Source of the DNA: Theodoxus fluviatilis
Lineage: Eukaryota > Mollusca > Gastropoda > Cycloneritida > Neritidae
DNA length: 64,000 nucleotides
Direction of reading: 5' to 3'
NCBI GenBank assembly: GCA_034096865.1
Contig: JAWQFJ010002861.1
Location: 77,501 to 141,500 of the forward strand
Below are positions 58,301 to 64,000 of the stretch, in pieces. Each line of letters opens with the position of its first letter. Position 1 is the first letter of the stretch. The notes under the pieces were generated by a model. It was not told the origin of the DNA and searched no databases. It saw only the letters and a program-made list of their open reading frames with translations. The position numbers and the translations under genes are program-made.

Positions 58301-60340
58301 TTAGACACTCAAGTTAAACTTGGCAAAATTTCTAGGCTGAATATAAAAACAGCTAGCAGAGTCTAGTCGGCAACCTCAAGTCCAATTGCTCATTCCTAAT
58401 TATTGCAGTTTTTTAACAAACAATACACATGGAAAGTCATTGCATCAATGCCCCCATTGCACCCTTAAATAAATTGCAGACTTTATGACACAACAAGAAG
58501 GGCAAAGCCCATACGACTCACATGCTTGACCTTGACCTTTACATGACCTTGACCATCATGTGACCTTCAAGGTCAAGGTCAAACAACTAAACCTAGCAAT
58601 GACATCATACACTAAGAAATGATTTACACATTTTTTCCTACCAAAAATATGTGACCTTGACCCAAGGTCAAGGTCATCCAAGGTCATGCAACACAAAGCT
58701 CTTAATTCAAGACATAGGAAGCACAATGGTGCTTATTGGCACTTTCTACCATGAGATATGGTCAATTTTAGTGGTTCACTACCCCATTTTGGTCACATTT
58801 CATAAGGGTCAAAGTGACCTTGACCTTGATATGTGACCAAATGTGTCTCATGATGAAAGTATAACATGTGCCCCACATAATTATTAAGTTTGAAACAGTT
58901 ATCTGCCATAGTTCAGGGTCAAGGTCACTTCAAAATATGTATACAATCCAACTTTGAAGAGCTCCTGTGACCTTGACCTTGAAGCAAGGTCAACCAAACT
59001 GGTATCAATAGATAGGGCTTGCTTTGACCTATATACCACTTGTAGCTAAGGTCGCCATTCTCAATAACGTGGGAGAAAATTGGGAAAATGTGAAAAATGT
59101 CTGTTTTTGAGACCACATTTATGGCTCCTGTGACCTTGACCTTGAAGCAAGGTCAAGTCACTATGTATGTTTTTTGAGGCCTTGTCATCATACACCATCA
59201 TGCCACATTTGGTGTTGATAGACTTAATAGTCTCCGAGAAAAATCCAACGTTTAAGTTTTTTATGCCCGGACGGACGCCCGGACGGACGCCCGGACGGAC
59301 GGACGGACGGACGGACGACACGGCTGAGTACATAGACTCACTTTTGCTTTGCATGTGAGTCAAAAACGAACATGAAAGGGCCAACAAAGCAAGTGCCACA
59401 TTAAAGGCACAGCACCGAACTGCTCCAACACTGAGTAGTGAGGGTCACGGACAGCAGGGGAGACAACTCACTGCTGGAGGAACTGGCAGGACTGGCTGTC
59501 CCACTGGAGGAAGCTGAATCTTTCTTGCCACCCAACAACATGGCCTTCAGCTGGGCCTCAGCATCCTGGATGTTGAAAGTTGGGGCAGGAGCTGCAAGGC
59601 AGGACAGGAAAAGCTCAAGCTTTCAACAATGGCAATGTTCAAAGACATTCAACCATCCAATGAGCATACCTTCAAATTTTACTATACGGAGTTAAAATGG
59701 CCTTTCAACCTCTGTGGGCTTTCTACATGTATTCTTGGCTGTCAAATCATTCCAAATGACCCCAATTGGGCTTTATAACCTAGCATTACTCATCAATTTC
59801 ATACAAATTCTTTTACATTCCATACTCCTGAGACAGTGCAAGGAAACAGAAAAACTTGGTCTGAATAGATACAGAACCAGTCTAGCTACTGTCCATCCAG
59901 TCTCCAACAACCACCAAGACTTGCGTTTTTGAAAAACGAACAAACTTGCCACACCAACATTGTCTACATTCACATCAAAACAGATCAACCTTCAGTGAGT
60001 GAAAATCCCAATGATAGTTGATACAGTTATCCATAGCAGGCAATGTTCAACAACCCCAAAGCTTAGACTTTCTCAATTCTCTACACCTCCTCCACCCACA
60101 ACAGGCGCTCTGAGGATTGAGCTGCAGACTTGCCTCCATTGCCCTTTTCTCCAGAGCTGGAGGAGTTGTTGAACAGAGACTGTAGTAAGGGGCTGGAGCG
60201 AGACTTCTGCTGGGCCAGAGGCTTCTCTCCAACCGCTGAGGGAAAGGGCTGGGCAAAAATCTGCTGTCCGCCTGGAGAGGTGGGAGATGCACCACCAGGG
60301 CTTCTTTTGCCATCAATCATATCCAGCAGCATGCTTGTAC
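46066..60340 (-). CDS. EIF4ENIF1: Eukaryotic translation initiation factor 4E transporter (4E-T), 3' part; 5' end off window
   Basis: 4E-T is a nucleocytoplasmic eIF4E-binding scaffold of P-bodies that couples eIF4E to DDX6, LSM14 and the decay/repression machinery. Fourteen coding exons were placed: 60340-~60087, 59591-59474, 58162-57942, 57533-57462, 56576-56156, 55306-55200, 54782-54640, 54257-54161, 53736-53628, ~53231-~52950, 52301-52063, 51559-51146, 49871-49623 and 46340-46066. Phases agree except at the first junction and between exons 10 and 11. Diagnostic blocks, compared with human 4E-T from memory: DGDSSAFNKLLSLMKAG; RVPSPIS; RVLSPQDLVLHTQAIMQNAL; VAFTPTSVIKKMHSD; and the C-terminal SILKWLGPDFVNQF...KVMTVDEIE, the LSM14-binding region. 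The N-terminal eIF4E-binding motif and DDX6-binding region are not in the window. Introns carry two AGGTCA-rich elements and one GGAT-associated repeat. Low-complexity Gln, Gly and Pro stretches are expected for this family. Confidence 0.92.
46390..47240 (+). mobile_element. AGGTCA-rich repeat element, copy 3, in EIF4ENIF1 intron
   Basis: Full-length: ACAAGAAGGGCAAAGCCCAT ... CTTCGCATGTGAGTC. The ends contain the inverted pair GACTCACATGC / GCATGTGAGTC, and just inside the left end is the palindrome GGGCAAAGCCC-like hairpin. Roughly twenty AGGTCA half-sites, many as TCAAGGTCA or directly abutted AGGTCAAGGTCA. Antisense to the host gene. Confidence 0.93.
47241..49622. other. EIF4ENIF1 intron, no other feature recognised
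   Basis: Remainder of the last intron after the AGGTCA-rich insertion. A short GCAT/GCAC tract lies at 47420-47450. No nested gene recognised. Confidence 0.6.
49623..49871 (-). CDS. EIF4ENIF1: EIF4ENIF1 coding exon
   Basis: Acceptor CTTGTCTCCCACAG and donor GTAAGT (plus ACTTAC at 49617-49622). 83 codons reading VNQLHPFNQMAARQAAQQQR, then RGMYLPTPAALVPC. It corresponds to the HQLHPGLVQRML-type region of vertebrate 4E-T. Phase 1 at both ends, agreeing with both neighbours. Confidence 0.85.
49872..51145. other. EIF4ENIF1 intron, nothing else recognised
   Basis: No nested gene or recognisable repeat apart from short A/T runs. The segment ATGATGACGCGTCGCATCAT near 49950 is a local palindrome, followed by a second GATGACACACCGCATCATAA copy. 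Confidence 0.55.
51146..51559 (-). CDS. EIF4ENIF1: EIF4ENIF1 coding exon, Gly-rich and helical Gln-rich
   Basis: Acceptor GTTGTGGCAG, donor GAG|GTGAGC. It contains a Pro/Ser-rich start, a Gly-Met-Gly stretch, then LDIQKLMEQQRMLQQARQAV, GVLPPTTVQQ and PLLMQQLMQAG. GVLPP and the LLMQQLM helix resemble the LLQTGVLPPGMDL segment of vertebrate 4E-T in altered order, so the alignment is loose. Phase 1 at both ends. Confidence 0.82.
51826..52030 (+). repeat. GGAT-associated interspersed repeat, copy 6
   Basis: GGATGGATGGGTGAGTGGATG leads into CAGTTTTACTGCCTATCAGC, AAAGGCTATGTAAAGCAATTG and later CTTACGAATCACGTAGGGAG and CCCAACCCACAGGGG. It lies within an EIF4ENIF1 intron, antisense to the gene. Confidence 0.82.
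52063..52301 (-). CDS. EIF4ENIF1: EIF4ENIF1 coding exon
   Basis: Acceptor TTTGGGTGCAG, donor AAAG|GTAGGC. It encodes GGKLEELLVSLALDQQGDSL, SLASQLMAMVGNEKPKQ and IQGRPIVKG. Starts in phase 2, which no clear donor in the preceding exon supplies; a small exon or alternative junction may be missing. Confidence 0.78.
52950..53231 (-). CDS. EIF4ENIF1: EIF4ENIF1 coding exon, 3' boundary uncertain
   Basis: Acceptor TTGAGCAG at 53232. It reads QGQGQGKVDKKAGEKLPPL, GGDTAAREALANRSNNTAQ, MLRVNGPSSSQTLLQLPG and QPVDHNVNNAPSS. Candidate donors are GGCA|GTGAGC and GGAG|GTGCGT, but neither matches the phase of the next exon. Disordered, Ser/Gln-rich. Confidence 0.72.
53628..53736 (-). CDS. EIF4ENIF1: EIF4ENIF1 coding exon (TPTSVIKKM motif)
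   Basis: Acceptor CTTTGATTGCAG, donor CAAG|GTTGGT. It reads TVSVAFTPTSVIKKMHSDR then VTEKEKLTKTDAEGDSQ. The FTPTSV(I/M)(R/K)KM block is shared with human 4E-T and is one of the strongest identifiers of the gene. Confidence 0.93.
54161..54257 (-). CDS. EIF4ENIF1: EIF4ENIF1 coding exon
   Basis: Acceptor CTGCCTTTTCCAG, donor ACAAG|GTCTGT. It encodes RSPNVTNVPGGQARPASASS and IPGTPTPGQNK. Phase 2 to 0; matches both neighbours. Confidence 0.85.
54640..54782 (-). CDS. EIF4ENIF1: EIF4ENIF1 coding exon (charged helix)
   Basis: Acceptor TGTGTGTGACAG, donor GAGAG|GTGAGG. It encodes GPQSNVLPGRVLSPQDLVLH, TQAIMQNALIKRQLEDQKER and FMKKQQE. SPQDLVLHTQAIMQNALIK fits the SP..Q...LQ..A helical region of animal 4E-T. 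Confidence 0.9.
55200..55306 (-). CDS. EIF4ENIF1: EIF4ENIF1 coding exon
   Basis: Acceptor CTGCATTTACAG, donor GGGC|GTAAGT. It encodes FGQQPPSHLSAPSPIHPIPR and PLSGQGQALAPNTLG. Phase 1 to 0. Confidence 0.85.
56156..56576 (-). CDS. EIF4ENIF1: EIF4ENIF1 coding exon, polyglutamine-rich
   Basis: Acceptor CTCTCACTGGCAG, donor ATCA|GTGAGT. It starts ALLRNKEQQLHLQQQSL, continues with ~60 residues dominated by Gln (mixed CAG/CAA codons), then SFHRGAAESLAGFMNPSI, PATRLPTVLP and ASSARVPSPI. The RVPSPIS end parallels the RIPSPIGF segment of human 4E-T. Mixed CAG/CAA codons suggest a stable Gln tract. Confidence 0.88.
57462..57533 (-). CDS. EIF4ENIF1: EIF4ENIF1 72-bp coding exon
   Basis: Acceptor CTATCCTGTTACAG, donor ATGAAT|GTAAGT. 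Exactly 24 codons: IADDMRTISPASRVSQPAHN then EFMN. Phase 0 at both ends, so it could be skipped without a frameshift. Confidence 0.85.
57942..58162 (-). CDS. EIF4ENIF1: EIF4ENIF1 coding exon (AFNKLLSLMKAG motif)
   Basis: Acceptor GATGCTTGCAG, donor CAGCAG|GTGGGT. It encodes LMRKGKTVAELEAEIHQKT, a Ser-rich linker, and DDGDSSAFNKLLSLMKAGAA. The DGD..AFNKL.S.MKA block matches human 4E-T closely. Confidence 0.93.
58494..59361 (+). mobile_element. AGGTCA-rich repeat element, copy 4, in EIF4ENIF1 intron
   Basis: Nearly identical to copy 3 in order and ends. An expanded GGAC/CCGGACGGACG tract lies at 59265-59322. It is inserted between the exons at 57942-58162 and 59474-59591. Confidence 0.93.
59474..59591 (-). 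CDS. EIF4ENIF1: EIF4ENIF1 coding exon
   Basis: Acceptor CCTGCCTTGCAG, donor AGCA|GTGAGT. It encodes APTFNIQDAEAQLKAMLLGG then KKDSASSSGTASPASSSS. The ..DAEAQLKAML helix corresponds to the VEEVEAGLKGL segment upstream of the AFNKL block in human 4E-T. Start phase does not match the apparent donor of the exon at 60340. Confidence 0.83.
60087..60340 (-). CDS. EIF4ENIF1: EIF4ENIF1 coding exon, most 5' one in window
   Basis: Acceptor TTTGTGCATAG at 60341. It encodes TSMLLDMIDGKRSPGGASPT, QKSRSSPLLQSLFNNSSSS and SSERLLWVEE. SPLLQSL parallels LKPLLSSL of human 4E-T. Donor either GAGGAG|GTGTAG (60087) or TTGTGG|GTGGAG (60096). Confidence 0.75.
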
Positions 60341-60838
60341 CTATGCACAAATGCAAAACTACCTTTACAGATACCAAAGGAAGCATGAAGCAAGATATAC
60401 AATATACCTTCTATTCCATAAGGACATCATTCAAGGAGATGTAGGCCATGAACCAAGGCAATCAGAACAGCATTCCTCATGGCACAAACAGGTGCTAACA
60501 TTCACAAGTTAAAATTGTCACTTCATAAGCATTGCCCACTATAAAAGAAAACATTTCTCAGTGAAACAATTTCATTTCAATGGTGATGAAATAATCAGTC
60601 CCTGAATGCTCAACAATTTCAAAACCTCTCTGTAGAATTATTTAAGGCAACACAAGCAAAAACCAATCCCCACCCTGCTGCCTGTGTTAGCCTTTCTCTC
60701 ACATCCTCATGCAAGTATGCACGCACACACACACACACGGGGACAATAAAAGATCAGCTTTGTTGACACACAGGTCAAAAAGTGAACTAACACCACCCCC
60801 AATAAATGTTTCTACCTCATGGCAACTGTGATGAGATC

Positions 60839-60863
60839 ACCCCCCCCCCCCCCCCCTCCCCCC
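60839..60863. repeat. Poly-C tract
   Basis: Run of ~17 C, one T, then 4 C on the plus strand. Confidence 0.93.
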
Positions 60864-61283
60864 ATAATTATTAACCTGGTATGTAAATTAGTGTGGCCGC
60901 TAACCATGTTAAAAAGAGTAACGTTAAAGTGAGTTGTTGGGGTGTGGCTCACCGGCCGTAGTTTTCCCATTGTGTGTTCGAGGGTTGAGTTCACAATTGG
61001 CCTACATTGTCTCTCTACATGGTTCATGAGAGGCGAGTGACTAAAGACACTGTAACTTGCCTTACGTTTGCTGTGGACTATTTTTGTGCTTAATGGCCTT
61101 GCGTAACCTGAGGGGAGTTGCTGGGCCGTGGGATACTATCCATCTGTCCAATTATAGCACTGGGTGCAAGCCTGTTGCTAGGGCGGAACGAAAACGTGTG
61201 ATTGGCCCCACTTGCACATGTGATTGGAGAATTGTTATGATTGGCCTCATTGTCACACATGATTGAGGAATTATTGCTATGCG

Positions 61284-61290
61284 TATATAA
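61284..61290 (+). promoter_or_regulatory. Possible TATA box
   Basis: GCGTATATAAACCCC is a good TATA-type sequence in a GC-rich setting, just upstream of the 34-bp tandem array. No transcript or coding gene is visible downstream, so function is speculative. Confidence 0.25.
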
Positions 61291-61375
61291 ACCCCTGATG
61301 CCAGTGACCGGTGCGCGCGGAATACCATCAACCACGGGAGACCATCACGCCGTCCACTGCAAGCTCTTCTCCCAC

Positions 61376-61559
61376 GCCACGCCGTTTTGAAGACCGAAGC
61401 AGAGGACCTGCTTCCCCGCGGTTTTGAAGACCAAGCGTCCTCCGCTTCCACACCGTTTTGAAGACCGAACATCCTCTGCTTCCCCGCGGTTTTGAAGACC
61501 AAGCGTCCTCTGCTTCCCCGCGGTTTTGAAGACCATGAGTCCTCCGCTTCCCCGCGGTT
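61376..61559. repeat. 34-bp tandem array, left part
   Basis: Five to six units of GTTTTGAAGACCAAGCGTCC-TCTGCTTCCCCGCG with small variations (GACCGAAGCAGAGG, CCACACC). The unit is 34 bp, so frames rotate; the apparent ORFs are artefacts. Continues at 63872 after the piggyBac-like insertion. Confidence 0.9.
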
Positions 61560-61854
61560 TTAACCCTCTGCGTGCCGTCGGCGGTCATAACCGCCGACGT
61601 AGTTACCTCCCCTCACAGCCGTCGGCGGATACAGTCGACAGACGGATAGGCATGTTTGAATCTGGCGCCGTTTGCTATGAATCTTGGGATTGTGAGAGCT
61701 CTACGCATGGAGACTGCGCAGAAGAGCCTCGCTTTCATAATAACAGTCGCCATATTTTTTCACTTCAAGTGCGCGAATTTAGAGCGAATTTTGAAGTTAC
61801 CGATCGAGGTAGACACGCTGTTGCGCGATTTCGAGTGCGCACGCTGGCCCAGAA

Positions 61855-61971
61855 ATGGCTGAGCTCGATCCTGATGAAGAGCGAATCTTTGAAATATTGT
61901 TCGATTCTGACTCGGAAGAAGAATTCCATAGCTTCACAGAGGAAGATTTGGTCGAGTTTGCCACAGACTGA
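61855..61971 (+). pseudogene. Acidic N-terminal fragment resembling piggyBac transposase start
   Basis: 38 codons: MAELDPDEERIFEILFDSDS, EEEFHSFTEEDLVEFATD, stop. Acidic SDSEEE-type N-termini are common in piggyBac-like transposases, which fits the TTAA ends. The rest of the protein is absent. An inverted near-copy lies at 62008-62154. Confidence 0.5.
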
Positions 61972-62007
61972 CAGTGACAGACGAAATCGAAGTTGAACCA
62001 GCCCACT

Positions 62008-62154
62008 TCAAGATTCCGTCTGCGTATGACCACTCATGGTTGCTGTGGCAAACTCGACCAAATCTTCCTCTGTGAAGCCATGGAATTCTTCTTCCGAGTC
62101 AGAATCGAACAATATTTCAAAGATTCGCTCTTTATCAGGATCGAGCTCAGCCAT
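62008..62154 (-). pseudogene. Inverted copy of the acidic piggyBac-like N-terminal fragment
   Basis: 48 codons: MAELDPDKERIFEILFDSDS, EEEFHGFTEEDLVEFATATM, SGHTQTES, stop. Differs from the plus-strand copy by E to K and S to G and by a different short end. Confidence 0.5.
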
Positions 62155-62636
62155 TTCTGGGCCAGCGTGCACAGTCGAAATCGCGCAACAGCGTGTCTAC
62201 CTCGATCGGTAACTTCTGAATTCGCTCTAAATTCGCGCATGGACTCTCCTCAACATGTGCTTGATGAGGTATCTAAATTGGATGCTTTTCATCTCTATTT
62301 CAACTAATAAAGTCGTTGACTTGATGGTCGACGAAACGAATCGCTATGCTGGTCAAGTGAGGGCGAAGAAAGGAAGCGATGCGGCAATTTATTCTCGAGT
62401 AAGTCAGTGGCACTCGACACGTTTTTTTACTTGTGTTGTCTCAGTTTTTTTTCCTTATCATATTGTATTGCATGGACATAAATTTCAGTGGGTCTATCAG
62501 AGAGAGCATTCAATTTTCCATCTTTCCTCCAAAAATTTTGCCTCTATAGCAAAGAATAAAATAATTATATATTTTTAAACAGAAGAGGGGTCTCGGTTTT
62601 GGGGCACGCCCAGAAAATAACTGGCTGCAGGGAGGA

Positions 62637-63835
62637 ACAAGAAGGGCAAAGCCCATACGACTCACATGCTTGACCTTGACCTTTACATGACCTTGACCTT
62701 TACATGACCTTGACCTACGTGTGACATTCAAGGTCAAGGTCAAACAACTAAACCTAGCAATGACGTCATACACTAAGAACTGCTTTACACATTTTTCCTA
62801 CCAAAATACATTTGACCTTGACCCAAGGTCAAGGTCATCCAAGGTCATGCAATACAAAGCTGTTAATTCAAGACATAGGAAGCACAATGGTGCTTATTGG
62901 CACTTTCTACCATGAGATATGGTCACTTTTAGTGGTTCACTACCCCATTTTGGTCACATTTCATAAGGGTCAAAGTGACCTTGACCTTGATGATATGTGA
63001 CCAAATGTGTCTCATGATGAAAGTATAACATGTGTACTACAATGTTATGAAGTTTGGAAGAGTTATCTTCCATAGTTCAGGGTCAAGGTCACTTCAAAAT
63101 ATGTATACAATCAAACTTTGAAGAGTTCCTGTGACCTTGACCTTGAAGCAAGGTCAAGTCACTGTGTACGTTTTTGTACGCCTTGTCATCCTACACATTC
63201 ATGCCAAATTGGGTGTTGATAGACTTAATAGTCTCCGAGAAAAATCCAACGTTAAAGTTTTTTACGGATTAAAGGACGCCCTGACGCCCGGTCTGCCCAG
63301 ACGCCAGGACGGACGCCTGGACGCCCGGACGGACGACACGGGTGACCTAGTATGAAAGTATAACATGTGTACTACAATGTTATGAAGTTTGGAAAAGTTA
63401 TCTTTCATAGTTCAGGGTCAAGGTCACTTCAAAATATGTATACAATCCAACTTTAAAGAGCTCCTGTGACCTTGAAACAAGGTCAATCAAACTGGTATCA
63501 AAAGATAGGGATTACTTTGCCCTATACACCATATATAGGTCAGGTATCCAATCTCAAAAACTTCAGAGAAAATTGGGAAAATGTGAAAAATGGCTGTTTT
63601 TTAGACAACATTTACGGCCCCTGCGACCTTGACCTTGAAGCAAGGTCAAGTCACTATGTATGTTTTTTGAGGCCTTGTCATCATACACCATCATGCCAAA
63701 TTGGGTGTTGATAGACTTAATAGTCTCCGATAAAAATCCAACGTTAAAGTTTTTCACGGACGCCCGGACGCCCGGACGCCCGGACGGACGACACGGGTGA
63801 GTACATAGACTCACTTTTGCTTCGCATGTGAGTCA
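62637..63835 (+). mobile_element. AGGTCA-rich repeat element, copy 5, internally duplicated, nested in the piggyBac-like element
   Basis: Starts ACAAGAAGGGCAAAGCCCAT and ends CTTCGCATGTGAGTC. It is longer than the other copies because a block starting AAGTATAACATGTGTACTAC occurs twice (about 63020 and 63352), each followed by the GTCAAGGTCACTTCAAAATA segment. Confidence 0.9.
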
Positions 63836-63871
63836 AAAACCGTGAAAAATTAATGGCGTCCAGAGGGTTAA

Positions 63872-64000
63872 AGACCAAGCGTCCTCTGCTTGCCCGCGGT
63901 TTTGAAGACCAAGCGTCCTCTGCTTCCCCGCGGTTTTGAAGACCAAGCGTCCTCTGCTTCCCTGCGGTTTTGAAGCCAGCGTCCAAAGGAACAAGTTTCT
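63872..64000. repeat. 34-bp tandem array, right part, running off the window
   Basis: Nearly four further units (AGACCAAGCGTCCTCTGCTT...). The last is interrupted at GAAGCCAGCGTCCAAAGG, so the array may be ending. Confidence 0.9.

Larger units (their letters stand above)
60341..61375. other. EIF4ENIF1 upstream intron or intergenic, nothing coding recognised
   Basis: No 4E-T N-terminal exon (no YxxxxLL motif in a plausible exon) was found. Contains a poly-C run at 60839-60863 and a TATATAA at 61284-61290. Confidence 0.5.
61760..62245. repeat. ~205-bp inverted repeat with ~65-bp spacer
   Basis: The left arm (about 61765-61968) and right arm (about 62042-62240) are near-perfect reverse complements, from GCGCGAATTTAGAGCGAATT through GGAAGATTTGGTCGAGTTTG. 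The sequence could form a long hairpin. Confidence 0.92.
61560..63871. mobile_element. piggyBac-like composite element inserted at TTAA in the 34-bp array
   Basis: TTAA at 61560-61563 and 63868-63871 flanks ends that both start CCCTCTG when read inward (CCCTCTGCGTGCCG left; CCCTCTGGACGCC right, reverse-complemented). The left end has the internal palindrome GTCGGCGGTCATAACCGCCGAC. The element interrupts the 34-bp array exactly: ...CCCGCGGTT on the left, AGACCAAGCGTCC on the right. Inside are two inverted copies of a short acidic reading frame and an AGGTCA-rich element. No complete transposase. Confidence 0.8.

Noticed and set aside
61152..61588. Frames with repeated VFKTAGKQR/GLQNRGEAED peptides
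   Set aside because: Translation of the 34-bp array in rotating frames; the unit length is not a multiple of three.

Overview
Eukaryotic, repeat-saturated genomic DNA. GT-AG introns, very dense microsatellites and animal-type LINE, mariner and piggyBac remnants point to a metazoan. The repeat style and the protein resemblances suggest a mollusc, perhaps a gastropod, but that is inference. No bacterial operons, CRISPR arrays or rRNA genes were seen, and no tRNA gene was recognised.

Layout. 1-22.6 kb is intergenic: microsatellites, a mariner with both ends and TA duplications (1648-2517), decayed LINEs on both strands (7.3-8.8, 16.6-17.4, 18.7-19.0 and 19.6-21.5 kb), a 1146-bp inverted-repeat element with a 9-bp target duplication (10808-11953), two MITE-like elements, and copies of an interspersed repeat that follows GGAT/GAAT microsatellites. 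22.7-24.4 kb (minus) carries a proprotein-convertase-like subtilase: the Asp/His/Asn/Ser catalytic set is intact, but the basic-residue specificity positions and the dibasic prodomain cleavage site appear lost. 26.4-37.6 kb holds two facing copies of one large DNA transposon. The left copy keeps an intron-containing but broken gene (Cys-rich region, DDE-like core with an HGKGP block, OTU-like domain, C-terminal domain). The right copy is inverted and internally deleted. A 9-base motif, TT(A/G)TGAACA, recurs through their non-coding ends.

38.4-40.7 kb has two copies of an ~850-bp element packed with AGGTCA-type nuclear-receptor half-sites; three more lie at 46.4, 58.5 and 62.6 kb. 46.1-60.3 kb (minus) is the 3' part of EIF4ENIF1 (4E-T), a P-body/translational-repression scaffold, with 14 recognised coding exons. 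Its N-terminal exons, including the eIF4E-binding motif, must lie beyond the right edge. 61.4-64.0 kb is a 34-bp tandem array interrupted at a TTAA by a piggyBac-like composite element.

The genes do not form a functional unit. The two likely functional host genes are EIF4ENIF1 and, less certainly, the convertase-like protease. Exon limits come from reading splice signals and phase by eye; family assignments come from remembered motifs, not searches.
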